Assembly (NCBI GenBank): GCA_963726315.1
Contig: CAVSBZ010000005.1
Location: 124,001 to 188,000 of the forward strand
Direction of reading: 5' to 3'
DNA: 64,000 bases
DNA from: FEB-25 sp963726315
Lineage (GTDB): Bacteria > Chloroflexota > Anaerolineae > Anaerolineales > UBA4823
In this document: positions 41,559 to 50,903 of the stretch, in pieces
Numbering within the stretch: the stretch's first letter is position 1
Layout: every line of letters begins with the position of its first letter
Made by a program: the position numbers and the translations under genes
The notes under the pieces: generated by a model
Databases searched by the model: none
What the model saw: only the letters and a program-made list of their open reading frames with translations
What the model was told of the DNA's origin: nothing

Positions 41559-44314
41559 TCACCGATTGACCAATGGTAGAAAGAGCCATTGGGGAGGTGC
41601 TGTCGGGTTATACTCAAATGCTCCCATATCGCAAATAGAACTACCATCACTATCTCCATCTAATAGTCTGATAGTGCCTATTTGGTCTACCGTGATGGGA
41701 TTACCCAATTGATCTGCACATCCATTTGGGTTGCCTCCATCAATTGCGGGGCTATCTGCCCGGATGGCGACCGTTCCGGGAATGCCAAAAGGCAACGAAA
41801 GCTTAGGGTCAACGCCGGTTAAGTCACCCACAGTGGTAATAAAATTACAGCCTAAAAGGTCTTCCACCAGGTCATAACCAGCTGAACGGATATCACCGGT
41901 ACAATCGGGCCCGCTGGTTGCCTGGTTATCTGCCAGGATCGAATTTCGCAAGGATATTTGGGCATTATTACTCCAAACTCCTCCACCAGACCGGGCTGCG
42001 CTATTTCTGACGATAGTTGTATTACTGGCTTGAATGGGATAGCCGCCTGCTCTGAATATTCCTCCCCCATCAGACTGATCACCGGGGGTAGTCCCTGCCT
42101 TATTATAGGCAACCGTGGTGTTTATCAGGATAATTTCTCCGATGTTGCTATTTATTCCACCGCCATTTCCGGAGGAGGAATTATTTAAAATTGCACTGAT
42201 TTTTAATTACGATATTGTTATAAGTATAAATCCCACCGCCATCTGAGCCAGAATTGCCACTGATGGTGCTGTTCTCGATCGTCATATAGTGACCATTAAT
42301 ACCGCCTCCTGGCCCACCAGCGACATTTCCAGTTACGGTGCTGTATTTTATATGTAGATCAGTGTCAGAAGAATCAATGCCTCCACCCCAGTTAGAACTG
42401 GCGTTATAGGTCACCGAGCTATAATTTATTTCGATTTTTCCACCTATCATGCTGCCAATCCCGCCTCCTAGGCCAGCCGCATTATAGATTATGATACTGT
42501 TATTCAACGTAATCATACTTTCGCCGCTGTAGATGCCACCTCCGCGGCTTGTTGCCGAATTCCCAATGATCAGACTGTCGTTCAACGATAATCGTCCGAA
42601 GGTAGCCATACCGATACCACCGCCGTTCCATGGGGAAGGGTTATTGGGGTCAGTATCCTGCGCATTGTTTGCATAGATGATCGAGCTATTAATAGTGATT
42701 TTTGATCGATTTCCGATATATATCCCGCCCCCATCACCTTCGGGCGAGAGTCCGTACCTTACCAACAATCGCTCAAGCGATGTGCTGACATCGGAATTGA
42801 TCGTAATTCCCCGGTGAAAATTTTGACCATCGATAACCGTGTAACCAGCCTGATTGGTGAAATCAGGTGTCCACCCGCCAGAAATGGTGATATTTTTTTG
42901 AAATCAACACTACTTCATAACCTGCAGGTTCGGTAAACACCCCCGTGGATACATAAATCGTATCTCCAGGGGTAGCCTTAATCAGTGCAGCATTGATCGT
43001 GCTGCAGGGTGTAGCCGGAGAGCGGCAGTTATTGCCATTACTACCCTCAGGGGTAACGAACCAGAGCGGTATGGCGGGAGGTGGGTGTAAATGATCAGGA
43101 TCGGCTTCGTAAGCACCGATATCGCAGATATTTTCACCATCGCTATCTCCATCCAGGGGGCGGGTAAACCCGCGCTGATCGATCGTAAGCAGGCCGCCGT
43201 TTTGATCCAGGCAGCCAGCGGGGTCTCCTTCATCGATGGCTGAGCTGTTTGCATACAGCCAGTGAGTGAAGGTCGGTCCACCGTTATCCAGCAGCGGTCC
43301 GAGTTTCGGATCCATGTCGAGCTGGTCGCCATTGGAGCTGATTATGGTGCACTCGAATGTATCGCCGATTATGTTATAGCCTTGCGAGGTGATCGGCCCG
43401 TAACAATCAGGTGCGTTATTGGCAATATTCCCTGACAGGATGGAATTGGACATCAGCAGCTGCCCACCATAGCTATTGTCAATATAGATACCGCCGCCAT
43501 ATGACGTGGCGCGATTACCCGTAATGGTGACGTTCCTCAGCTGCATGGTCCGATCTTGACCAGCCAGATAATAAATCCCTCCTCCGTCGTTGTAATAACT
43601 GGTATTCGTATTCCCACTGATCGTTGTGTTTATGATGATTGCGTCCTGGTTGTGAAGATAGATGCCGACTCCACCGCTATTATTGCTGATCGTGCTGTTT
43701 AAGATGGTCAACGGTCCGGCTTGCTGCCAATTGTAGATGCCAGTACCAATGTTATTGCCAATCGTGCTCCATTTAACGGTCAAGGTGCCAGAGTTGTCAA
43801 TCCCACCTCCACCCAGATCCGCGCCCTGATTATCCCTGATGATGCAATGATCGAGAGTGAGAATGCCCTCATTTACTACCCCCCCAGAGGCTGCGGCAGT
43901 AAATCCATTTCGAAACATGAAATGGTCTATGGAGACGAAGGTTGTTGTGCCAACAATGTATATTACCCTTCGCAGGTTCTGACCATCCACAACCGACATC
44001 CCCGTTTGGACATTAAATTCCGAATTCCATCCACCGGATAAAATTATGTCTTTATCGATGACGACAACATTTTCATCGCTGCCGGAATATGTTTCAGCAG
44101 TGACCTCGATGGTATCACCTGGTAACGCCTTGCCCAATGCACCATTGATGGTGAAACAAGGCATAGCCGGACTAAGGCAATCATTGGCATTGTTGCCGCT
44201 TTTCGCTACATAGAATGTACTTGCAGCTGAAGCATGGGATATGCCGGATGAAAGGATCACAGCTGCCAGAATGAAGAAGCCAACCAGAACGATCGTTTTC
44301 ATCAATCGAAACAT
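41559..44314 (-). pseudogene. Large secreted beta-helix protein broken by two homopolymer frameshifts
   Basis: Three frames join into one protein of about 915 residues. The ATG at 44314 follows GGAGG, and the signal peptide ends near SHASA. The first part is a beta-helix like the neighbouring 417-residue paralogue, then a second unit begins WFVTPEGSNGNNCRSPATPC. Continuity breaks at seven T's (42893-42899; one fewer restores SKNITISGGWTPDF) and again at five T's (42200-42204; one fewer restores KISAILNNSSSGNGGGINS). The last frame ends QWLFLPLVNR, the same C-terminal peptide as other exported proteins here. Errors in runs, slippage-based phase variation or decay are all possible. Confidence 0.75.
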
Positions 44315-44594
44315 TTGGACCTCCAATTCGTGCCAGATGGTAGAAACAGTAATTCGATAGTTTTTTCCACCTTAAATTTATCAATTTAATGGTTCTTTTT
44401 CTGGATAATGGCGCAAGATACTTACTTAAAACCGATAAAGGTAAGATTAATATTGTAGCACTGAATTTTAAATGGTTAGCAGGACATCCGCATAAGTGAG
44501 TCGAATCGATAATATGTTGGGAAGTCGATATAGGCACTGTATCTGGAATGAGAATCGAGCCGGTTATGATAGCATCACCTCCCGGGTGCTATCG

Positions 44595-46019
44595 TTATGG
44601 TAACCCAGGCGAAATCAGCCAGGCGTCTGAGCTGATAGTTGAGCCATATTCACCGTTTTCTCCACCGGTTAGCCACACACGACCGTTTGGTAACAGCACC
44701 CCGGCTGAATAAACACCTGCCTGCGGCAGCATACCTGCACTATCCCAAACACCCCTCTGAGGATCGTACATTTCGACCAGGGCTGCATATGAGTCATTCA
44801 TCCAACAACAATCCCGGTCGAACGCACCTCCGCTTACCAACACGCGCCCGTCTTGGAGTGGCAGCATCACATGGCCATAACGCGCCTGGAAGAGCTCCCC
44901 GGCATCCGCCCAGGTATTCGAAACGGGGTCGTATATTTCTGCATTGGTCAGAGGCTTGCGGGTCGGATTGTCCCCTAAAGTGTCCTCCAGGGCAATCCCA
45001 CCCACCACCAAAACCCGGCCATCGGGTAGGCGCGCTGATTCGGCCGATATGCGCATATGGATCATCGCACCGGTGGCGGTCCAGCTATTCATAAGCGGGT
45101 CATAAACGAGCGCATCGCCTCCAGCAGGGACGCCCCTGGCACTTCCACCCCCCACCACCAAAACCCGCCCATCATCGAGGAGCTGGGCAGTGTGGCTGGC
45201 GCGATCTGACTCTAAGGCCATTGCACCGTACCAGCTATCGGTTTGTGGGTCGAAGATTTCAACCCGGTCAGATTGCACACCTGCGCCAACTGCACCTCCC
45301 ACCAGCAGCACACGCCCATCACTCATCAGGGTGGCGCTATGCTCAACGCCGTGGGAGGTCAGCATGGGCAATACCGTCCATACATTGGTAGATGGGTCAT
45401 ACAATTCTGCATCAGCCAGCCAGGATTGATAGTAATTTGACCCGCCGATGACCAGCACACGACCATCGTGGAGAAGTGTGGCAGTATGGCTGATGCGAGG
45501 CGTATGTAGCGGCGCTGCTAGGGAGGATGTACCAGTTGCCGGGTCGAAGACCTCGACCTCCGATAGCTGCAAGTACGTGCTCATCCTGCCCCCTACCAGC
45601 AAGACCCTGCCATCGGATAAGAGTGTGGCAGTGTGTTGAGACCGGGGAAGCACGAGCGGATTCCCACCAATTATATTAACCAGTGGAGTGAAAGGCGGAA
45701 CAGGCGTTATATCGAGCCTCTGTACGGCGGTCGGGATGGGCAGCTCTTGAGACAGTGGAATGGCTGTGGGAGGTGCCTGGACTGAATCCATTGGGATCGA
45801 GGTTGGAGCAGGGAGGACAACCACTGTCTCACGAATGATACGGGTGACTTCGGCCGTAACGTAGCGGATCTCTGGGGCGATACGGGTCTGTTCGACGATT
45901 TGGGTTTCTACTATTATCGTGGGCACAAAGACGGTGGTAACCTGGGGTTCACCCGAGCTGCAGGCGGAAAATAGAAGCAGCGCCGAAAGTAGTGCTAAAA
46001 GAAGTAAACGCTGACGCAT
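44595..46019 (-). CDS. Kelch-repeat lipoprotein
   Basis: A 474-residue protein from ATG 46019, preceded by GAGGGAGGG; an in-frame TTG upstream lies inside that site. The lipobox is LLFSAC (Cys about 21). A linker of about 110 residues is followed by six or so kelch blades with the repeat HTATLLxDGRVLVVGG, then VEVFDPATGTS-type strands, forming a beta-propeller. Such propellers often bind carbohydrate or act as galactose-oxidase-like scaffolds, but the copper ligands of galactose oxidase are not evident. It is predicted to be anchored on the outer face of the membrane; function unknown. Confidence 0.83.
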   Translation of the reverse strand: MRQRLLLLALLSALLLFSACSSGEPQVTTVFVPTIIVETQIVEQTRIAPEIRYVTAEVTRIIRETVVVLPAPTSIPMDSVQAPPTAIPLSQELPIPTAVQRLDITPVPPFTPLVNIIGGNPLVLPRSQHTATLLSDGRVLLVGGRMSTYLQLSEVEVFDPATGTSSLAAPLHTPRISHTATLLHDGRVLVIGGSNYYQSWLADAELYDPSTNVWTVLPMLTSHGVEHSATLMSDGRVLLVGGAVGAGVQSDRVEIFDPQTDSWYGAMALESDRASHTAQLLDDGRVLVVGGGSARGVPAGGDALVYDPLMNSWTATGAMIHMRISAESARLPDGRVLVVGGIALEDTLGDNPTRKPLTNAEIYDPVSNTWADAGELFQARYGHVMLPLQDGRVLVSGGAFDRDCCWMNDSYAALVEMYDPQRGVWDSAGMLPQAGVYSAGVLLPNGRVWLTGGENGEYGSTISSDAWLISPGLP

Positions 46020-46334
46020 TTTGCCCTCCCTCAAAGCATATGGAAGATGGCATTTTCCATATACCGCCCAACCAGGTGCTGATTAATTTTATACTCTTTG
46101 AAACCAAGGAAAAATGACAATGTCGCGCCAGACAATAATAAGGTCGATTAAATTGTAGCACCAATCTCGAAAGGTGAATGTGTTGCCTGAGGTAACCCTA
46201 GCTCAATAAAAATTTATCGCTCGTGGAAGCCTTAGATCTGTCCATTTTTAAACACGCACCTGTGCTTCCGGATGAATTGATACCTAACTACTAGCCCCAT
46301 GTTCGAACTGGCACCCCAGCCTAACCGGCTGCTA

Positions 46335-46841
46335 TTATCTCCCGTCATCTTGCAGCCAGGTGCGCAGGGTCTCAAAATGCTCCCGGTGATGATCCAGTGA
46401 ACCGATCGCGCTGGCAGCCAGGGGAAAATTACCCATCCAGGTATACTTTCCCGGCTCAAGCAGGTCTTTTTCGGGGATCTGCCTGGATAACTCGAGGAAG
46501 TGCTCGAACTGTGCTTTCCAGTCTGCATATACGATCGACCAGGGTTTGTCTCTGCAGGCTTCAAACAAATAGGCATTCGTCCGGTCTACGTCTTCCTCAG
46601 GGTCAGGTCCATTAATCTCCCACCAGCTTGGGTAGTCGGGCAGCGTGTTATGAAGGGCAGCATCCGCCCGCGCCACTGAAGCCTGTTGCCATGACCACAT
46701 GTGGGCGACAATATCCTTGACTGTCCAATCGGAAGGCAGGAGTGGCTGCAGGATTTCATCTTCACTCAGATCGGAGAGCAGTTCCTGCCAGTGGTTGGAA
46801 ATATCAAATAATTCATTCAGGAGCTGTTGTTTATCGTTCAT
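46335..46841 (-). CDS. ClbS/DfsB (DinB-like) four-helix-bundle protein
   Basis: A 168-residue protein from MNDKQQLL; the longer frame lacks a ribosome site. LLNELFDISNHWQELLSDLSEDEI, WTVKDIVAHMWSWQQASVARAD and, near the end, GSLDHHREHFETLRTWL give the helices and His positions of the DinB/ClbS fold. Relatives include the colibactin self-resistance protein ClbS and bacillithiol/mycothiol-linked transferases. With no biosynthetic cluster nearby its substrate is unknown. Confidence 0.78.
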   Translation of the reverse strand: MNDKQQLLNELFDISNHWQELLSDLSEDEILQPLLPSDWTVKDIVAHMWSWQQASVARADAALHNTLPDYPSWWEINGPDPEEDVDRTNAYLFEACRDKPWSIVYADWKAQFEHFLELSRQIPEKDLLEPGKYTWMGNFPLAASAIGSLDHHREHFETLRTWLQDDGR

Positions 46842-47101
46842 ATAGCTGCTTCCTTCCCTTTCGCTGATAATGTAATTGTCCTGAAGATTGTAGCACCATC
46901 TCAATTTTTTTGATGTACCTTCTTGGTGGATTGAAAAACGATATTGCTAAGACAATTCAACAACACAAATGAACATTTTTTGTAAAATCCGTGCCGATAG
47001 TCGAAAATTCGTTATAGTGTATTAATATAAATATCATCTCAATTAGGAACATAATTGAGGCTTTCTTCGTTACAATAGGCAAAGGAAAAATAGGAGGAAA
47101 A

Positions 47102-48544
47102 ATGAACAAAAAAATACTAATAGCAGTTATTTTTACTTTGAGCTTTTTAACCGCCTGTGCTCAAACCGCTACACCGGGAGGTTCCACACCTCCAGGTTCG
47201 ATAACCACGCCCACCCCGGTCGTCAGCTCCCCTGTGCCTACACAGGTGGTTCCCACGCCGACGCACATTCCAGTTGACCGGACGCCTGCCCAATTGGCCG
47301 CGATTCAAGAAGTCTCAAAAAAATATAATATCCCTGCAGAGCAGATCCAAATTGCCAACACCGAAGCGGTCACCTGGCCCACGGGCTGCCTGGGGGTGGT
47401 TCTTCCCGGCGTTATGTGCACCGATGTGGTGACGCCTGGTTTCCGCATCATGCTGACGGCTAATGGACAGCAGTTTGAAATTCATACCAACCAGGATGGA
47501 TCGAGTGTGATTGATGCCGCCCAGCAGCTGGCGACGCTCGGGTTTGTGGTGCAAATGTCCGATCATTCCATCCAGGTGGTCAACCCACAAATCCCACTGG
47601 GGCCGACCTATAACCCTGCCTTCAATGGTTTTCTACCTCTGGGGGGTGCAATCCTGGGCACAGCTTACGTGCTGGATGTCGCTAATCAATTCAAGGGGGT
47701 GGCAGTGGATGCGAACGGGGAGCAGCAGGATTTGAGCTTCATCCAGGGTGCCAACTACGGGTTTGCGATCTGGCGAGGAGGACTGGGAGCTACACCTCTG
47801 CTGGCATGGGGCACCCAGCCTACCGGCGATGCTCAAACTTCATCCTTACAGATCAGCAATCCTGACGGTTCGAATCTTCAGACCCTGCTGACCGTCGATA
47901 ACACAGGAGCCGGACCGGTACAATTAGTCGCTGAGTTATGGTCTGCTGATGGTCAGTCGCTTTACTTCAGTAAGGAGCCGGTCGGGTTGGGAGGCTATAT
48001 ACCTTTCTCGGGTGCTTCAAACCTGTATATAATTGACCTGGCGACGAAGGTTATCACCGAGGTCATCCCCCAGGCACCCTCCACCAGCCCTCAGACTTGT
48101 CTGGATGCAATCTCTGGCGACTTCCGGTTTGTGGCTGATCACTGCTCACAGAATGTGATCACCATCCGGAACCTGCAGAACGGTAACACCGCCACCATCC
48201 AGGCGCCAACCGATGCCGCGGGTTACCGCCTGATGGGAAGCGCACGCTTTAGTCCCGCGGGCGACCTTGTGGCATTCGCCCTGGCGCAGGGTAACCCCGA
48301 TGATGAGCGCGGTTGGGTGGCAGTCGGTCCAAGCTCGGGAGGTGCGGGGAAGCTGGTCTTTGCCGGAGATGCCGGGAGTTATTACAACGTCCTCGGCTGG
48401 CTGGATGACCAGACTTTGTTGGTGCAGTCAATTTCGATCAATAACCCGGATGCCGGCAATCAACTCTATACCGTCGGGGTGGATGGCACCAACCTGACCA
48501 AGGTGGCAGAAGGAAGTTTTCTCACCATCATTGAAAATCGTTGA
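47102..48544 (+). CDS. Lipoprotein with C-terminal beta-propeller-like domain
   Basis: A 480-residue protein with GGAGG before the ATG. The signal ends LTAC (lipobox, Cys about 20), followed by a Pro/Thr linker to about residue 60. Residues about 62-165 form a small domain with paired cysteines (WPTGCLGVVLPGVMCTDVVTPGFRI), a pattern seen in Chloroflexota exported proteins. The rest has WD40/PD40-like strands (SLQISNPDGSNLQTLLT, ARFSPAGDLVAFAL, NQLYTVGVDGTNLTKVAEG), resembling TolB-type propellers. No enzyme motif is seen. It is monocistronic with its own terminator. Confidence 0.75.
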   Translation: MNKKILIAVIFTLSFLTACAQTATPGGSTPPGSITTPTPVVSSPVPTQVVPTPTHIPVDRTPAQLAAIQEVSKKYNIPAEQIQIANTEAVTWPTGCLGVVLPGVMCTDVVTPGFRIMLTANGQQFEIHTNQDGSSVIDAAQQLATLGFVVQMSDHSIQVVNPQIPLGPTYNPAFNGFLPLGGAILGTAYVLDVANQFKGVAVDANGEQQDLSFIQGANYGFAIWRGGLGATPLLAWGTQPTGDAQTSSLQISNPDGSNLQTLLTVDNTGAGPVQLVAELWSADGQSLYFSKEPVGLGGYIPFSGASNLYIIDLATKVITEVIPQAPSTSPQTCLDAISGDFRFVADHCSQNVITIRNLQNGNTATIQAPTDAAGYRLMGSARFSPAGDLVAFALAQGNPDDERGWVAVGPSSGGAGKLVFAGDAGSYYNVLGWLDDQTLLVQSISINNPDAGNQLYTVGVDGTNLTKVAEGSFLTIIENR

Positions 48545-48699
48545 GGTTTGACATCGAATGATTAATTGCCACAAATGGGTAAGGATAGGATATACCCATA
48601 TGAGTGTAGCCGGCGCCATCCATCAAGTTTAGCCCTCAGATGGATTGGGAGAGTGCAGCTAAAGTGGTGACTTAGCCTGCCTCTTCGATAAACCAATCC

Positions 48700-48735
48700 C
48701 CTCCAGGATAACAGATCCTGGAGGTCTTTTTTTTA
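48700..48735 (+). terminator. Intrinsic terminator after the lipoprotein gene
   Basis: A 10-bp stem (48700-48709 with 48715-48724) has an AACAG loop and a run of eight T's. Confidence 0.9.
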
Positions 48736-48899
48736 TGCCACTTCTCAACTGAGCGTATCAACTGAGGCAAAGTTAAATAACTAATTTTATGTGGTATAAT
48801 CCTGCGTTCGCTCTTGAAATGGATAAACTTTGTCCAAAATAACTGCGAACGGGCTGGGGTTCGCCTTGGCTCACTCTTCAATGCCAAAAGGACCTTTTT

Positions 48900-50021
48900 G
48901 TGAATTTTTCTTCGTTTGCTTTTAACCCGCGGATTACCGCGGGAATTACTTCTGCTGGTTACACCAGCCCCACTGCTATCCAAATCCATACCATCCCACC
49001 AATCCTGGAAGGGCGCGATGTTTTAGGTTTAGCCCAAACCGGCACGGGTAAAACCGCAGCCTTCGTATTACCCATCCTGCAGCACCTAATGGAGGGGCCG
49101 CGAGGTAAATTGCGCGTGCTCATCCTTTCTCCAACCCGCGAGCTGGCAGAACAAACCCACACCAACATAGAGATGCTCGGACGCCAGACTGGTTTCCGCA
49201 GTTTGACTATTTACGGCGGCGTATCCGCCCAACCTCAAATCAAGGGCTTGAGGTCGGGTAAGGAGATCGCGGTTGCCTGCCCGGGTCGCCTGTTGGACCT
49301 GATGGGTCAGAAAGTGGTCAACCTGAGTCGGATCGAGATCCTGGTGATCGATGAGGCCGACCGCATGTTTGACATGGGATTTTTACCAGACATCCGCCGG
49401 ATTCTAGCCGCCCTGCCCGCCAAACGCCAGACGCTGCTATTTTCGGCTACCATGCCGGAAGAGGTACGCGGGCTGGCAAATGAGCTCCTGGATCGCCCGT
49501 TTAAGGTCGACCTGGGTGTATCTCGCCCCGTCGAAAGCATCGGGCATGCTGTTTATCCGGTGGAACAAATCCACAAGGCTGAGCTGTTGCTGGCACTGCT
49601 GAAACAATCGGGGAACGGTCAAATCCTTGTCTTTACCCGAACCAAGCACCGTGCAAAGAAACTCGCCGATCAGCTAGTAAAAGCCGGACTGCCCGCCACC
49701 TCTCTGCAGGGCAACCTGTCGCAGAGCCGCCGCCAGGCGGCGATGGATAATTTCCGCACCGGGCGGGTTAAGGTGTTGGTTGCCACCGATATCGCCGCAC
49801 GCGGGATTGATGTTTCTCAGATTTCGCATGTGATCAACTTCGACATGCCAGACACTGCCGATGCATACACCCATCGCATTGGTCGTACCGGGCGCATGGC
49901 AAGGCAGGGAACCGCCCTTACGCTTGTCACTAAGGAAGACCTGCCGATGATCCGCACGATTGAGCGCCTGTTAGGACGCTCGCTGGAGAAGAAACGACTG
50001 GTTGGATTCGAAGCCCGGTAA
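48900..50021 (+). CDS. rhlE: DEAD-box RNA helicase (RhlE-like)
   Basis: A 373-residue helicase probably starting at GTG 48900, with AAAGGACC upstream. All motifs are present: SPTAIQ (Q motif), AQTGTGKTAAF (I), PTRELAEQ (Ia), IDEADRMFDMGF (II), FSATMP (III), ATDIAARGIDV (V) and HRIGRTGRMARQG (VI). The C-terminal tail is very short, so there is no RNA-targeting extension like that of DbpA or CsdA. It unwinds RNA in ribosome assembly or decay, often with a cold-shock role. Confidence 0.92.
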   Translation: MNFSSFAFNPRITAGITSAGYTSPTAIQIHTIPPILEGRDVLGLAQTGTGKTAAFVLPILQHLMEGPRGKLRVLILSPTRELAEQTHTNIEMLGRQTGFRSLTIYGGVSAQPQIKGLRSGKEIAVACPGRLLDLMGQKVVNLSRIEILVIDEADRMFDMGFLPDIRRILAALPAKRQTLLFSATMPEEVRGLANELLDRPFKVDLGVSRPVESIGHAVYPVEQIHKAELLLALLKQSGNGQILVFTRTKHRAKKLADQLVKAGLPATSLQGNLSQSRRQAAMDNFRTGRVKVLVATDIAARGIDVSQISHVINFDMPDTADAYTHRIGRTGRMARQGTALTLVTKEDLPMIRTIERLLGRSLEKKRLVGFEAR

Positions 50022-50124
50022 CCTGGACTGATACAGGTTGCATTTCGCCGTCTCCACGGCTGGTAGAGCAGGTATGTATCCTGACTCATGGGTTATTTTC
50101 CGAGACTATCGATATACTTAATCG

Positions 50125-50160
50125 AAAAAAAAGCACCCCCAGAGTATTTTTCTGGGGGTG
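50125..50160 (-). terminator. Stable hairpin with A-run, terminator on the minus strand
   Basis: CACCCCCAGA (50134-50143) pairs with TCTGGGGGTG (50151-50160). On the minus strand it is followed by eight T's. On the + strand it has no T tail, though it lies 110 bases past the helicase stop and may still protect that transcript's end. Confidence 0.6.
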
Positions 50161-50194
50161 AATCTTGAGTTGGTTGACCATCGTCTGCAGTAAC

Positions 50195-50376
50195 AAGGAA
50201 ACGTAACTACTCACCAAGGGCAAAAACCACTCGTGATTATGAATAAAACGCAGAGCAGATTGCTCCCCGAAAATCTGCGGGGACGGGTTCTAAGGGCTTC
50301 GGAGTGTACAAGGATTCGCGGATTCTGAGAGCGTCCTTATCGCAATGACAACATGGGTGAGTAGTTACAAGGAAAC
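50195..50376. mobile_element. MITE-like element, copy 2, with 8-bp target duplication
   Basis: The 166-bp element spans 50203-50368. Its ends are perfect 13-base inverted repeats, GTAACTACTCACC and GGTGAGTAGTTAC. It is flanked directly by AAGGAAAC on both sides (50195-50202 and 50369-50376), a target-site duplication. It has no transposase gene. GTAA ends with 8-bp duplications are typical of the IS66 family, which may supply the transposase in trans; that is an inference. Confidence 0.88.
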
Positions 50377-50459
50377 ATTAGCACAACAGATTAGTAAAGC
50401 TTTAGATTCGGTTGCCGACTGGTCTGTATTTCCCGGAAAATTTCTAATTTACTCTTTAG

Positions 50460-50494
50460 TTGACAAAGGCGATTAATAGGAGTAATATACTCCT
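50460..50494 (+). promoter_or_regulatory. Promoter TTGACA-17-TAATAT with palindrome over the -10 box
   Basis: TTGACA (50460-50465) is perfect. TAATAT (50483-50488) follows after 17 bases. AGGAGTA-ATA-TACTCCT (50478-50494) is a perfect palindrome across the -10 box. No gene follows on this strand before the hairpin at 50854. Confidence 0.6.
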
Positions 50495-50890
50495 AAATAA
50501 CCTACACGGTTGTAGATCAGGTCGAGAACGTTAACAATAATATACTCTGTTATTTTCTGATCGTTAAGATGGTTTATGTTAAAGTTTGAAAGCAAGGAAT
50601 TTGGGACTATTTAGTGCTACTTGGCACAGGGGAGTAACTTAGAGGGGTTCAAAAAGGATGCCTTAGTATATGCCCAGCCGGCACATAGAGACTGGCAGGC
50701 GAAATTGTCCCTTAGTAGATATGGAATGAACCTTAACTCGCTTGACTCATTAGCTAGACGCTATGGGGGTAATTAGCTTAAAGCACGCGATGTTTAGGGT
50801 GTGCGAGCACCCTGGATTGGGCAGGGGGAAATGGGTTCCGAGGATAAAATGAATACCACCCCCCAAGCGAAAGCTTGGGGGGTGGTAGCT
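50495..50890 (+). ncRNA. Possible structured non-coding RNA (unassigned)
   Basis: Nearly 400 bases downstream of a good promoter hold no ORF. Short complementary pairs are visible (GTGC/GCAC, TGCC/GGCA, GGGTG/CACCC, GGGAC/GTCCC). The region ends in a 15-bp hairpin with a GAAA loop. It does not match tmRNA, RNase P, SRP or 6S signatures that I could recognise, so this is a hypothesis only. Confidence 0.3.
50854..50887. terminator. 15-bp perfect hairpin with GAAA tetraloop
   Basis: The stem 50854-50868 pairs fully with 50873-50887 and encloses GAAA. It lies 17 bases past the stop of the minus-strand Fn3 protein gene, where it likely acts as a terminator or 3'-end stabiliser, although T tails are weak on both sides. 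Confidence 0.75.
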
Positions 50891-50903
50891 TTAAAGAATT
50901 AGA

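Noticed and set aside
41852..42112. 86-codon minus-strand frame inside the beta-helix region
   Set aside because: It is a shadow; the neighbouring frame gives beta-helix sequence continuous with both sides.
50541..50850. Possible tmRNA, RNase P RNA or group II intron in the gene-free region
   Set aside because: None of their conserved sequences (CCA-type end, GAGGAAAGUCC, domain V) could be found.
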